From Phytopythium helicoides (taxonomy: Eukaryota > Oomycota > Peronosporomycetes > Pythiales > Pythiaceae), in contig JANFNE010000070.1 of assembly GCA_024867545.1 (NCBI GenBank), positions 1 through 64,000 of the forward strand: 64,000 nt of DNA. Reading direction: 5' to 3'. Below the pieces are notes generated by a model. The model was given only the letters and a program-made list of their open reading frames with translations. It was not told the origin of the DNA and did not search any database. A program made the translations under genes and the position numbers. Positions within the stretch are counted from its first letter, which is position 1; every line of letters begins with the position of its first letter. This document shows, piece after piece, positions 41,931 through 52,352 of this stretch.

Positions 41931-44900
41931 TCAATCTGCGCTCTGTGGCTGGGTTGGCGTGAGCGCGGCTAGTCTGCGCAGCGCCTGCCGAGCGCGCAGC
42001 GCATCAGCCTCCAGTCGCTGCACATTCTGCAGCTCGACAATCTGGCGAGCGTAGTCGTTGTGCAGCACCTGCAGCCGCGCCGCGAGCTGCTTCTTCTGTC
42101 GGCGCTTCATGTGCTTGCGGCGAGAGTACTCAGCCGACAATCCCCGCTTCCAGTTGGCCCCCTTGCTGCGAGCAGCGGAAGCCGAAGCTGTTAGCGCCGC
42201 GCAATCGAGCTGAGAGTACACGCGCGCCTTCTCAGACGAAAAGTTGGTGCGTAGGCGAGCGCTCTGACGCGCAAAGTGGACCAGCAGGAGCGCTTCGTCG
42301 TTGAATGAGGCAGCGTCGAACTCGCTCAGTGCGTGCTGGTTCTTCGCAGCCTCCTCGTCCGAGTATTGGAACAGAGCCGCTGAGAGCAAGAGCCCGCCAT
42401 CGCTCCGCAGCGGGAAAGACTCAAAGACCGGCTCGCTCGCCTCGACAGCATCCAGGACCGAGTCAATGTCTTCGTCCTCAACCTCCATGGCTCCCTCCTC
42501 GTTGTTGTTGTTGATGTTGTTGTTGGTCGACTCTTTCTCGAGAAGCTTCACGGTATCGACATCAGCAGAGTTGCGGCCGCGTTTTGCGCTCTTGGGCTTC
42601 GTCTGGTTATTGGTACTGACCGATTCGGCAGTTGGCGTCTCGACCTCATCGTCGTTGGCGGCAAAAAGGGACTCGATCTTCATGCGAGCCTTGGTCTTCT
42701 TCTTTCCCTTCATGTCGACAGCTGAGCTTCCGGTTGTCTGGTTCGATTTGTTCACAGGCTCATTTTCCTTATCAGTGTCGGCAGGCTGCTCCTTGCTGCG
42801 GTTGTTGGGCGGCGTCCACTCAAGCTCCTTCAGCAAAATTGCCTGACGCTCCTGCGAAGTGAGTCCAGGCTGTTCAGGAGTATTGGGGTTCGAAGATGCG
42901 GAGGGCGATGAAATGGACACCACTGGCGATGCAACATTCGTCATCGGTGTTATGGGCTGGTTGTTGGCGCTCGTGTTACGACGCGGTGTCGTTACCACAG
43001 GTGTAGAACTGGTGGCTTGCTCTTGCTCCTTTGCGACTGCAACGGAGGAAGCCTCTTCGTTGGTGGGTTCGACTTTTTTCGCCTCAGGATTTGACTTCAA
43101 CGGCTTGGCTTCCGTATCAACGCGCAGCTTTTCCTTTTTGTCACGCCTTGAAGTTTTCTTCTCCGTCTTGGATGATTCAGACGCCTCCAGCTTGGAGGAA
43201 GACGACTTTGTAGCGCGAGTAGAGTTCTTCGACGAGGAGTGCTTGGGCTTCTTTGAGCCCTTTAAACTCTTGGAAGGTGGCTCTTGAGCCTTTCGCCGGC
43301 GCTTGGTGGCGTCCGACATGTGGCTGTCGCTGTCCGAACCCTCACTTTCCGAGCTGCTGCGAGAAGAATCGTCATCATCACTGGACGCTCCTTGGCCGAG
43401 GTCTCGCATCACCTTGCGAAGGCCAATCTTCACCTTCGAATACTCATTGAGCTGGCGGCTTCGGTGCAAGAAAGCCTTCAAGCTGCGCACAAGCAACTGG
43501 TCCTGGTTTGCTGCAACAATCAGCCAGTCATCATTGTTCTTGGTAACTGGGAGCGGGAGCACTGTCAGCAGTCCCGAAGAGCTGACACGTGTGAGGTCGG
43601 AGAACTGAGCCTGGAAATCGAGCGACGGGTCCTGGAAGAACTGCTCGTAGCCTTCGATGTACTCGAGCGGTGTAGCGAGGCCCATACCGTCATGCTGAGG
43701 CTGGTGGATGAACACACTGCCATCACTGCACATGCCTACCGTGAATGGGGCGAGATCTCGACCAGCAACCTGTGTGACGGTGCGCATGTGGCGCATTCCA
43801 TTGAGATCTTCGGCTGCTCCTCCACCTCGTCGGCGACTTCCACGAGGATTCCACGCACGCTGTAAGGATGCGACGCGAGTGGTGCTCTTGGCAACTTCCT
43901 CTTGGGCACGCTGCTCCTTCGCAGAGAGTGGTAGGTCTAGCTCCATTCGGCTCGCCGTCCGCAAGTCCACGACCGCAAGACTCTCTCCACCTCCATAAGC
44001 ATGATCGTCGTATACTGCAACTGCATCAGTCGTGTGCTTGACGTCTGTGTGCGACTGCTTCTTGATCTTGAGCGTGTGCTTGCCGTCGTGCTCCTCTACG
44101 AGGTCCCACACACGGATGTTCTGGTGCTCGGACTTGGAGATGATGCGGTTCGGGATCGATCGGTGGAAGCTCAGGTACTCGAGCGAGATCCCGTTGGTCT
44201 GTTTGTCAAATACGCACTCCCATGACCACGCCAAGGAGCCATCCTCGGGCGAGGGCTGCTGGGAGAAGCGCCACAAGTGGAGGTTCTTGATGCCTAGACC
44301 ACACAACAGATGGTATTCGGTAGAGTTTGTCTCGGGGCGGAACACGCTCTTCACGGCACCAAATCCCTTGAGCTTTGCGTCCGAGTACGTGTGAGAAATG
44401 GCCTTTGCCGTGGGCATACCAAACGAGTCATCCATTTCTTCGTCCTCGCTGTCGTCGCTGTCGTGCTGTTTCCTGTTGGATGCGGCTGCAATCTCCTCGG
44501 GGTCGTCTGTGGGGAACTTGATGCTGTCAACCTCGTACGCACGGATCTCCATGGACCCGCGGTAGACGCCCGCAAAAATGAACTTGCCGTCGTCGGGGAT
44601 GGCAACTCGAAGGCGCAGCTGCGTGTACATGCCGCGCGCCGAGATGTGGTCGAGCAGCACGCCGCGGCGGAAGCGGAACGAGTCCTTGTTCATGGGGTAG
44701 AGGAACACATTGCCGTTGTTGAACCCCGCGACGAGGAAGTCGCCATTGGGGGACACGGCGACGGACGAGACGGTGGACGAGACCGCGAACTGGTACTCAA
44801 CGCCGACGGGCGGCGTCGCGTGCAGCGAGCTCGAGTTGCTGGCGAGGGAGCGCACTGGCGACTGCGCCTCTCGCACCACTCGGATGTTGCCGAACGTCTT

Positions 44901-45254
44901 GGCGTCAAATGCGACTTCGGCCTCCTCGCTCGAGTACCCTTCTCCATCCGACGAGGACGACGACGAGGACGACGAGGCGTGGGAGCGCGTCTTCTTAACT
45001 GGCGTGGGCGCGAACTCGAGCTTGCGCGTGGGCGCCGACTGCTCGTCCGGCTTGGCCCTGGGCTGCTTCAACCTCCTGGCGTCGGCCGAGTCGGCGGGGC
45101 GCGGCTTCTTGCCCCTGGCCGCGGGCGTCGAGCCCTCCAGCGAGCGCTTGAGCTGCTTGAGCCGCCGCGCGCCGCCGCTGAGCGAGTGCGGCGGCTGCGC
45201 GGCGGGGCGAGCGGCCGCAGGCGACAGGAACGAGGGCGCGGGGAACGCGCTCAT
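41931..45254 (-). CDS. Large WD40-repeat protein with charged, probably nuclear, C-terminal tail
   Basis: Intact 1107-residue protein. The N-terminal 150 residues are Arg/Lys/Pro/Ser-rich with an acidic Ser run. Residues about 150-630 resemble a beta-propeller (SSVAVSPNGDFLVAGFNNG, FVFAGVYRG-type strands, LLCGLGIKNLHLWRF, RIISKSEHQNIRVWDLVEEH). The tail (about 650-960) is low complexity, Ser/Lys/Glu-rich with many KKTSRRDKKEK-like basic clusters, and the last 150 residues are helical with an Arg-rich segment (KHMKRRQKKQLAARLQ). Basic clusters suggest nuclear or nucleolar location. I do not recognise a specific ortholog. It is divergently transcribed from the gene at 45669. Confidence 0.8.
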   Translation of the reverse strand: MSAFPAPSFLSPAAARPAAQPPHSLSGGARRLKQLKRSLEGSTPAARGKKPRPADSADARRLKQPRAKPDEQSAPTRKLEFAPTPVKKTRSHASSSSSSSSSDGEGYSSEEAEVAFDAKTFGNIRVVREAQSPVRSLASNSSSLHATPPVGVEYQFAVSSTVSSVAVSPNGDFLVAGFNNGNVFLYPMNKDSFRFRRGVLLDHISARGMYTQLRLRVAIPDDGKFIFAGVYRGSMEIRAYEVDSIKFPTDDPEEIAAASNRKQHDSDDSEDEEMDDSFGMPTAKAISHTYSDAKLKGFGAVKSVFRPETNSTEYHLLCGLGIKNLHLWRFSQQPSPEDGSLAWSWECVFDKQTNGISLEYLSFHRSIPNRIISKSEHQNIRVWDLVEEHDGKHTLKIKKQSHTDVKHTTDAVAVYDDHAYGGGESLAVVDLRTASRMELDLPLSAKEQRAQEEVAKSTTRVASLQRAWNPRGSRRRGGGAAEDLNGMRHMRTVTQVAGRDLAPFTVGMCSDGSVFIHQPQHDGMGLATPLEYIEGYEQFFQDPSLDFQAQFSDLTRVSSSGLLTVLPLPVTKNNDDWLIVAANQDQLLVRSLKAFLHRSRQLNEYSKVKIGLRKVMRDLGQGASSDDDDSSRSSSESEGSDSDSHMSDATKRRRKAQEPPSKSLKGSKKPKHSSSKNSTRATKSSSSKLEASESSKTEKKTSRRDKKEKLRVDTEAKPLKSNPEAKKVEPTNEEASSVAVAKEQEQATSSTPVVTTPRRNTSANNQPITPMTNVASPVVSISSPSASSNPNTPEQPGLTSQERQAILLKELEWTPPNNRSKEQPADTDKENEPVNKSNQTTGSSAVDMKGKKKTKARMKIESLFAANDDEVETPTAESVSTNNQTKPKSAKRGRNSADVDTVKLLEKESTNNNINNNNEEGAMEVEDEDIDSVLDAVEASEPVFESFPLRSDGGLLLSAALFQYSDEEAAKNQHALSEFDAASFNDEALLLVHFARQSARLRTNFSSEKARVYSQLDCAALTASASAARSKGANWKRGLSAEYSRRKHMKRRQKKQLAARLQVLHNDYARQIVELQNVQRLEADALRARQALRRLAALTPTQPQSAD

Positions 45255-45668
45255 GGCGGCTGCGGGCGGCGCGAGGGATCGAGGAATGAGCGCGGGCGGG
45301 GGCGGCGGCGGGCTGGCGGAGGTATTTACGTGGTGAGGAGTTAGTTTGGGTAGGTGGTATGGTATTGGTTTGGGTTTGGTAGGTGGTTTGGGGCGGTTGT
45401 GGTTGTAGGATACGTGGCGGTGGAGTATTTTGGGGTGGAGGAATTCGTTGGTTTAGGATTGTCCGGTTTTAGTATTGGAAATGGACGGCTGGAGATTGTA
45501 TGAAATGGACATTTGGCGCGCGTTTTTAAATGTTCGCGCCAAATGATTCGATTGGCTGAAATGGACGAATTATGTTTGCCGTACACGTAGATATGGAGGC
45601 TGAAATGACAACTTGCGTAGTCGACACGTCGCGGACGTCATGGCTATTTGAGGCGCGTCAGCTTCAAC
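45255..45668. promoter_or_regulatory. Bidirectional promoter with G/T-rich tract
   Basis: 414 bp between divergent start codons. About 45330-45480 is strongly G/T-rich on the plus strand and nearly free of C, built from GGTTTGGG, TAGGTGG and TTGGTTTGG-like words. The right half contains two ATTTGGCGCG/CGCGCCAAAT-related sequences in inverted orientation (45513-45545). Confidence 0.5.
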
Positions 45669-48600
45669 ATGAGCGTCATTCAGCCGCTGCTGCCGCCCAT
45701 GGCTCTGCCGGCAGCAACAGCAATGGGGAATGCTCGCTCGCCGCCTACACGAGTACGGCCGCAAGTCAAGACGGCGGCCCAAGCGGCGGGAGCGAGCTCC
45801 AGCTCTAGCCCCCACAGCAGCAATGCCGGTGCCATCGGTCGACGCCAGTCACGGCCCACGACGCTGTGGATCAAGCTCAACTTTACGGTCAAGGCCGCGA
45901 GGCTGCAGTCGCTCAAGAAGCAAAAGTACCAGCACCTGCAGGAGGAGGCGCTGCTGCGAGCGCGAGGGCTGCTGCAGAACTGGGAGGACGGCCCCGTGCT
46001 GCTGACAGAGGACCTGTACAAGCGCGCGGCAGGCGAGCGAGACGCGCAGGAGCTCATGAACTACACGCCCGAGGCGCTGGCACTGCGCTTTAGTCTACGC
46101 AATAGCCCCAACGTGCTTGAAGCTGTGCGAGCTATCTGGCAGATCGAGATGCCGCGAGACGAGCTAGGTTGCATCGACCAGCGCGCGTACACGGCGCTCT
46201 TCCGGCGCATTGGGATGTGTCTAGAAGCAGAGAGCACATCTGGAACAGCTAGACGGCCCAAGCGAGCTCGCCGACTCGAAAAGACGATCGAACAGGACTG
46301 GCAACGTGACTCGAGAGGCGAGGAGGTCATGAGCTTTGCCAACTTCTTTGACGCCGTATTTGAGCTGGCCGACCTGTGGTGCGACACAATCGACGTCGAG
46401 GAATATGTTGAGTTCCTCGAGACACTGCTCCGGAGAGTGAGCACAAGGCGACCTAAGGGAAAATCGCGTGTCATGCGTCCGATGAAGCAAGTCAAGGGCA
46501 TTGATGACGAGTCATCCGAGTCCGAGTCCGAATCTGAATCCGAGTCGGAAGAAGAAGACGAGGACGACGATGAAGAAGAAGAAAAGGAAGAGAAGACAAT
46601 GAAACCGGTGGTCAATGCTCCATTTTTGCTGGCCAAGTCCCTACAGGTCAACAAGCCTCCACCACCCACCGTCGCTCGAAGCGTCCTGAACAAAACAGTG
46701 GCACTCGCTGCTCTACGTCCAAGTCCGCAAGGGTCAAGGCAACAACCTCCTACACAAACTCCTACCGTTCCACCTCAGGGAGTCCGTCAGGAAAGGCGAC
46801 CAAGTGTCCTCAATACCGTGCGCTTTGGTGAGAATGGACTGGAGAGTATCGTCTCGTCGGGACCGTCCCCTTCTGCGATGAAAGCGCAGACAAATGGTTT
46901 TCAATCGATCCTAACTTCACATAGGGACAGTCTCTCAGCCGTCAAGGAGGGCAACGAACCATTTTCTAGTATGCCGAGTGAGTATCGACACATTGTTTAT
47001 CCGTCGACACCTTCTTCGGCTGGTGAAACCTCATCGAGTGTGCTACACTCCGTTACGGATATGGCCGATATCGCCCGAATGCTAAACCCGCGACCATCCG
47101 AGCCATCCGCGAGCGTGAACCCGATGCCAACAACAAGCACTATTGGTCGTCCGTTATCTGGTGCGGGTCGTCACGCGGTCTCTACTGTTTTACATGCAGC
47201 AACTCCCCTCCAGCATAGCACGCAATCCAAGAATCCACCACCAGCACAACGATCGAATGCATCGCCGAACGATAGTTTTACCACAGGAGGAAAGAACACA
47301 CTGACGATGGTGCTTTCAGCAAACGATGGAGTATCTGTAGGTCATGCCAAGAAAACATTAACTCCTTCTCCCATGCCGCTTCATGAAAATCTATCTCGTG
47401 ATAAACCTGCACAAGCTACAGCAGCAACCAAAACGGCAAGGTCTGCGCAAGCTGCTGTAGCAAGCAAATTGGCAAGGACCGCGGCTGCTTTGCGTCGACA
47501 ACCGAATCCAAGTGTCAACAATGGAGTTCGATTTGAAGAGGAAGCGGTGTCAAGCAAAAGTGCAGGTACCAGCGAAAGCTCCATGTTTATTACGGGGCCT
47601 CGGCGACGAAATGACCCACCATCTTCGGCACCAACGCAAGATGAAATGGTTAACTTGGGATCAAATGTCTACACCAGGCTTGTCTCAAATCAAAGCCTAC
47701 TTCACAAGAATGAGAACGACGAATTGGTCGTGGCAGCTCATGCAAGCGTGAATAGCAATCCTAAGCGCGTCCCTGCTGCGTTTTCAAACAGTCAGCAGCG
47801 CCGAAGTGACGACAGTTTTTTGTATCCAGACAACGAAACCCTAGGGTATGCTACTGAGGGGCAACTAAGCAACTCAGGGGCCGATCATTCATCCGGAAAT
47901 CAGGTCTTCGTATCGGGGGTTGAGCCACCAACAATTTCTCGAGCGAGAGCTGCACCACCCGCGGCATCAGTGACTAAGGCGCCTCATCACGCGACAAATG
48001 CCGGAGAGGCGCAGCAACTACACTATGATACGATTGAGCGAACAACTGAGCACTACACCATAAAATCCTGGAACGTAGCCTCCGTACCCACTACCACACC
48101 TTCCAGTACAAATCGACCAGAAGTACAACAATCACAAGTCGTAGAGTACATCGCATTCTCTCCTACTTCGTCGTCAAGTGCGGACTCGGTTTCTCACCTT
48201 CCTAAGAGGAACATTTTACCTGAGCCGCAGTATCCAAGCGCCGACAAGGTTGATTCAATAACTGCAAATGGCTCTCCAGACTTTTCAGGCAGCTACACAA
48301 TGACAAGTTATCAGTTCCCAGGACGTGCAGAAACTGAGCCAAATAGACATCGAGGTGTTGGTCCTCGAGATATATCTCCCGACGCTCGAGGTTCATCTGC
48401 CCAGGAGCAAGAATCAACACCACTTTGGTTTAGCATCAGTAAAGGTCAGGTGGCGGGATACCACCAACGGCATGCCGCAGTGCCTTCAAAGGTACGCGGC
48501 GAGACTCGAGTTACCAAACCCAAGAAACGTGTCGTACTACAAACTCCGAGCAAAGGAGACGATCTATCACTATCTCCTTGGGAGACATCAGACAGTGATA

Positions 48601-49535
48601 CTGAAGATGAGCTTAGAAAACTGCGTAGTGGCCCCATTGCTCGTAGTGACGTCAACGAGCAAGACGATATATCGCTGATCACTAGCTCACGCCGCAAGCG
48701 AGGAGATGCATCAACACCAAACAGACGGAGACAAGGTACCAGCGAGAATTCGAATTCGGGGGCTGTGACCTCTCCTCCACTCTCGATTTCTCAAGTCGGC
48801 GGACCCACCCAGCGCTTACATCACTACTCTACAAGCTCTCATTCATTGTATAACTCTGCCTCAGTTCCTGCTCTACCAACTGCTCGCAATGACTTTGTTG
48901 GTGATGCTTTGCATGATTCACCACCGCTGAGTCCTTCACTTTTGGTCACCGCAATATCCAAGAGAGGAGGATCACCTGTGTACACGATGCCTGGCACACC
49001 AGTAGTGCTTTCACCCCTGAGATCTCACCAACCAAAGCTCCAGCGTCACGAGAGCTCCATCTCAGATGGTCGTACTCTATCTGATGCGGCTATTGAAGGA
49101 CTTCAAATGCATCATCCAAGATTGGACTCGGATCCTGGTCGACGGCGGCTAGAGCCACTAGATGGACGAGATGGAGTTAGTGAAGATCGACCTCGTTCGT
49201 ATACCTCGCCTCATCGAGCTGATTCAAATATCTCGACACGTGAATTCGAATGCGGGCGTCTTCATACAGCGCCATCACCGACTGCTTATCGACCGGACAA
49301 ACTGAAGCATGGTGGACATCATTGGGATCAAGGTCCAATTGCGAATCAGCAATTCCAGCAGGAGGAGGCGTTTGCTAAAGAGGACGCAATATTGGTGGTG
49401 AACGCCAGGGAGAAACCCGTGGTAATTGACCCAAGTGAGTGGGAGCGAGAGGTTCTTGAGAGAGCAGCTCGCAAGTCCCCAAGTAGATCTGAAATGATGC
49501 GGCGCAGACTCAAGTATGCGCATGGAAGGAGGTAA
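45669..49535 (+). CDS. Large protein of unknown function with conserved-looking helical N-terminus
   Basis: Intact frame of about 1288 residues from the ATG at 45669 (MSVIQPLLPP). The first 260 residues look globular and helical: TTLWIKLNFTVKAARLQSLKKQ, YTPEALALRFSLRNSPN, and a segment EVMSFANFFDAVFELADLW followed by TIDVEEYVEFLETLLRR that resembles an EF-hand-type helical repeat without clear Ca-binding loops. A run of Ser/Glu/Asp follows (ESESESESEEEDEDDDEEEE-like, 46510-46590). The remaining 900 residues are Ser/Thr/Pro/Asn-rich and probably disordered, with a short basic helical end (SRSEMMRRRLKYAHGRR). No family is recognised. It may be cytoskeletal or flagellar by analogy, but this is weak. 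It is tail-to-tail with the next gene. Confidence 0.8.
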   Translation: MSVIQPLLPPMALPAATAMGNARSPPTRVRPQVKTAAQAAGASSSSSPHSSNAGAIGRRQSRPTTLWIKLNFTVKAARLQSLKKQKYQHLQEEALLRARGLLQNWEDGPVLLTEDLYKRAAGERDAQELMNYTPEALALRFSLRNSPNVLEAVRAIWQIEMPRDELGCIDQRAYTALFRRIGMCLEAESTSGTARRPKRARRLEKTIEQDWQRDSRGEEVMSFANFFDAVFELADLWCDTIDVEEYVEFLETLLRRVSTRRPKGKSRVMRPMKQVKGIDDESSESESESESESEEEDEDDDEEEEKEEKTMKPVVNAPFLLAKSLQVNKPPPPTVARSVLNKTVALAALRPSPQGSRQQPPTQTPTVPPQGVRQERRPSVLNTVRFGENGLESIVSSGPSPSAMKAQTNGFQSILTSHRDSLSAVKEGNEPFSSMPSEYRHIVYPSTPSSAGETSSSVLHSVTDMADIARMLNPRPSEPSASVNPMPTTSTIGRPLSGAGRHAVSTVLHAATPLQHSTQSKNPPPAQRSNASPNDSFTTGGKNTLTMVLSANDGVSVGHAKKTLTPSPMPLHENLSRDKPAQATAATKTARSAQAAVASKLARTAAALRRQPNPSVNNGVRFEEEAVSSKSAGTSESSMFITGPRRRNDPPSSAPTQDEMVNLGSNVYTRLVSNQSLLHKNENDELVVAAHASVNSNPKRVPAAFSNSQQRRSDDSFLYPDNETLGYATEGQLSNSGADHSSGNQVFVSGVEPPTISRARAAPPAASVTKAPHHATNAGEAQQLHYDTIERTTEHYTIKSWNVASVPTTTPSSTNRPEVQQSQVVEYIAFSPTSSSSADSVSHLPKRNILPEPQYPSADKVDSITANGSPDFSGSYTMTSYQFPGRAETEPNRHRGVGPRDISPDARGSSAQEQESTPLWFSISKGQVAGYHQRHAAVPSKVRGETRVTKPKKRVVLQTPSKGDDLSLSPWETSDSDTEDELRKLRSGPIARSDVNEQDDISLITSSRRKRGDASTPNRRRQGTSENSNSGAVTSPPLSISQVGGPTQRLHHYSTSSHSLYNSASVPALPTARNDFVGDALHDSPPLSPSLLVTAISKRGGSPVYTMPGTPVVLSPLRSHQPKLQRHESSISDGRTLSDAAIEGLQMHHPRLDSDPGRRRLEPLDGRDGVSEDRPRSYTSPHRADSNISTREFECGRLHTAPSPTAYRPDKLKHGGHHWDQGPIANQQFQQEEAFAKEDAILVVNAREKPVVIDPSEWEREVLERAARKSPSRSEMMRRRLKYAHGRR

Positions 49536-49623
49536 CAGCGGTGGCGTTCGTGTGGCGTTCAAATCCTATGAATTATATAGGCTAATATGGAAAAAGGTCT
49601 CGACATGGCAATCACGAGTGGCA

Positions 49624-50442
49624 TCATTCATGGTGGTCAGGCCCGACTTCGAGTTGGTGAATGTATCGCTCTAGTGTGGGGTGGTGCGCGAGGCGAGAAA
49701 TTAACAAGTCTAACGACTCATGCGGATCATTCGAAAGAACCTCGCTCACGAGCTTGACGATCTCGGTCTTCTTCATCAACGGATCTCCGAAGAAACTCGC
49801 GACCATCGCGAAAGTCGACAGCACAAACACTAGCGCTTCGTGAGAGGGACAAAGGCCTAGGTTAGCTGCTGCAAAGCTTGCTCGACGCGCGCGTTCATCG
49901 CTCACACTAATACGATGGATCTCAACTGCGGCTGCAAACAATGAGAATCAGCCAAACTGTCGTCATTACCTTTTCGTGCTGCTCTGTCACGGACCTTGGA
50001 GCTTGTCGGCCAAATCGCCTTGCAGCAACAAGCAAGCACCGACCAGCAACTCGCGACAAGAAACCACGTCATCTCCTGTTCTATCCATGAGCGTGAACAT
50101 GCGCTCAAGGATAGCTCGGTCCGGAGCCGAGAAGTTAGCCGCATCCAGTGCACGCAAGAACGCCGCCCACGTCAGATCGGCTGGGTGCTCCAAGTCAACG
50201 TGAGCGTCAACCGCACGCTCCTGCTCCTCAGAGACCCCGTTTTGGCCTTCAGAGAGGTAGCATACTTCTCCGCCGTGGCAAACGGCTCGCAGCGTCCGCA
50301 GCTGCCCCAGGTCGACTGCAAACGTGTCAACTCCTCCACCTCCAGCGCTTCATCCGTCGAAGTCCGTACACTGCGTGATCTCGGCCACCGCCGCGACCGC
50401 AAGCGGCAATTCATCGACAGGCGCTGACACGACAGCTCCCAT
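49624..50442 (-). CDS. EF-hand-like protein with putative N-myristoylation site
   Basis: ATG at 50442 gives MGAVVSAPVDELPLAVAAV; Gly2 and Ser6 fit an N-myristoylation signal. The second half has ILERMFTLMDRTGDDVVSCRE, an EF-hand-like helix-loop with D-x-T-x-D spacing, and a second helical region (FGDPLMKKTEIVKLVSEVLS). A 63-nt intron at 49932-49994 joins DLADKLQ to AAVEIHRISVSDE. Two frame changes remain in the first half: one extra base near 50354 (then DDEALEVEELTRLQS) and one missing base in the G run near 50235. The protein would be about 250 residues, cytosolic or membrane-tethered by lipid, and probably calcium-responsive; the partner is unknown. Confidence 0.65.
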
Positions 50443-51167
50443 CGCGTCGCTGCAATGGCGTCGAGACTTCTTGTGCAGTTCGGGTGGAATGAGTCTGAAT
50501 TGTCCATCCGTTTCGCATGCTATCTTGAGCCGCTCGCTCCCCTTCAAGATCGATTGCATGGTGTTCAAGGGTGAGCAGGCCGGGATGAAAGAGAGCAATG
50601 GAGAAGCAGAGCAATTTCTGCTTCGGCTGCGCTGCGTGTGGCGGGCGCACTGACGTGGCGGAGACCGCGCTGCAATTCGCCAGACAGCAGTGTCGGCTGC
50701 GCAACAGCGCAGCATCAAGCGCATCACTTATCATAGGTAGTTGTCTGATCGCAGTGTGATAGTGTAATGTATCCATCACCACTCCCATCTGTTTTTCTAA
50801 ATTATTTATTCATGCAGGTTCTGAACCACCCAAATGGTTTCCATAGATCGGCGTCATCCATCATCGCTGTGACGCGCCAATATCCAAAACCGGAATGCTC
50901 CATTCCGTCTCTTCTGATAGGTCGAAATCTTGCGTTTAACACGATTACGATTGGCAAAAAAACTCCTCCTCCCTCCTCATTGGCCAAAATCCCTCCTCCA
51001 CATCCTCATGTCGCGCGAAGGTCGCTCGAACGCGTGCGGCCATAAAGCGCCGCCCACCCCAGCAGCTCCCTCCGTCACTCTGGAATCCGCCAGCTCCAGC
51101 TCAAGCCTCGCCCTCCTCCAGCTCCAGCTCCAGCTCCAGCTCCTCCTTCTCTTCCACTCGTATCAAC
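50443..51167. promoter_or_regulatory. Divergent region between EF-hand and malate dehydrogenase genes
   Basis: 725 bp. Open frames overlap here on both strands but none looks coding. A short CTCCAG hexamer repeat (about 51115-51150) lies directly upstream of the malate dehydrogenase ATG, probably in its 5' leader, and a C-rich pyrimidine tract follows it. Confidence 0.4.
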
Positions 51168-52169
51168 ATGTTCACTCGCGTGGCAATCAGCTCGGCGACG
51201 CTCGGCCGCGCGTTCAGCTCGGCGGCCGCCGGCAAGAAGGTGGCGGTGCTCGGCGCGGCCGGTGGCATCGGCCAGCCGCTGTCGCTGCTGCTCAAGGACA
51301 GCGAGCACATTTCGCACCTGAGCCTCTTCGACGTGGTCAACACGCCTGGCGTGGCTGCCGACCTGGGCCACATCAACACGCGCGCCAAGGTGACGGGCCA
51401 CGTGGGCATGGACTCGGCCCACGACGCGCTCAAGGACGCCGACGTGGTCGTCATCCCCGCCGGCGTGCCCCGCAAGCCCGGCATGACGCGCGACGACCTC
51501 TTCAACACGAACGCCAGCATCGTGCAGTCGCTCGCCACGGCCGCCGCCAAGGCCTGCCCTGAGGCCATGATGCTCATCATCTCGAACCCCGTCAACTCGA
51601 CCGTGCCCATCGTCGCCGAGACGTTCAAGAAGGCCGGCGTCTACGACCCCAAGCGCCTCTTTGGCGTCACCACGCTCGACGTCGTGCGCGCCAACGGATT
51701 CGTCGCAGAGAGCCAGGGATGGAACCCGCGCACCACCAACGTCACGGTCATCGGCGGACACGCCGGCACCACCATCCTGCCGCTGCTCTCCCAGCTCAAG
51801 GACGCCAAGTTCACGGACGAGCAGATCGCCGCTCTCACGCACCGCATCCAGTTCGGCGGTGACGAGGTCGTCAAGGCCAAGGACGGCGCAGGATCCGCCA
51901 CGCTCTCCATGGCCTACGCCGGTGCGCGCTTCGCGCTGCGCCTGCTCGACGCCATGGCCGGCGAGAAGAACGTCGTCGAGTGCTCGTTCACGCAGAACAA
52001 CGTGACCAAGCTCCCCTTCTTCTCCACGCCCGTGACGCTCGGCCCCAACGGTGTCGAGGAGGTGCACTCGTTCGGTGAGCTCTCGGCCGTCGAGCAGAAG
52101 AACTTCGACGAGATGATCGTCGACCTGGAGAAGCAGATCAATAAGGGCATTGCCTTCGCTAACAAGTAA
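51168..52169 (+). CDS. Mitochondrial malate dehydrogenase
   Basis: NAD-dependent interconversion of malate and oxaloacetate in the TCA cycle. 333 residues, the usual size. The N-terminal [20 protein letters not shown] is a typical mitochondrial presequence (Arg/Ser/Ala, no acids). The NAD-binding glycine motif is [13 protein letters not shown]. The substrate loop [17 protein letters not shown] holds the catalytic arginines, ISNPVNS is conserved, and [16 protein letters not shown] carries the active-site His. The frame is intact without introns. Codon use is strongly GC-ending, as expected for a highly expressed housekeeping gene. Confidence 0.98.
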   Translation: MFTRVAISSATLGRAFSSAAAGKKVAVLGAAGGIGQPLSLLLKDSEHISHLSLFDVVNTPGVAADLGHINTRAKVTGHVGMDSAHDALKDADVVVIPAGVPRKPGMTRDDLFNTNASIVQSLATAAAKACPEAMMLIISNPVNSTVPIVAETFKKAGVYDPKRLFGVTTLDVVRANGFVAESQGWNPRTTNVTVIGGHAGTTILPLLSQLKDAKFTDEQIAALTHRIQFGGDEVVKAKDGAGSATLSMAYAGARFALRLLDAMAGEKNVVECSFTQNNVTKLPFFSTPVTLGPNGVEEVHSFGELSAVEQKNFDEMIVDLEKQINKGIAFANK

Positions 52170-52352
52170 GCCGTCTCGCTGCTCGCCTTAGACGGACGGA
52201 CGATCTCCAGTTGTGAAGGCTGTGCGTCAAGGACGAAGCCTTGCGGTAGCTAGCATGCATGGTGGTGTCTCGTGAGCCTAACGCAATCAAGTAAACGCAT
52301 CTTTTAGTCTTAAACACTCGGCGCGTCTGCGTCTTCCTCGTCGTCTACTTTC

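Noticed and set aside
44310..45344. 344-codon plus-strand ORF over the WD40 gene
   Set aside because: Arg/Gly/Val low-complexity composition opposite a coherent WD40 frame; the end also covers the promoter.
45330..45480. Telomere-like or centromere repeat
   Set aside because: G/T-rich but without a regular unit, and located between two divergent intact genes.
51075..52067. 330-codon ORF antisense to malate dehydrogenase
   Set aside because: Gly/Arg/Val/His-rich mirror of a GC-rich gene. The sense strand encodes a complete enzyme.
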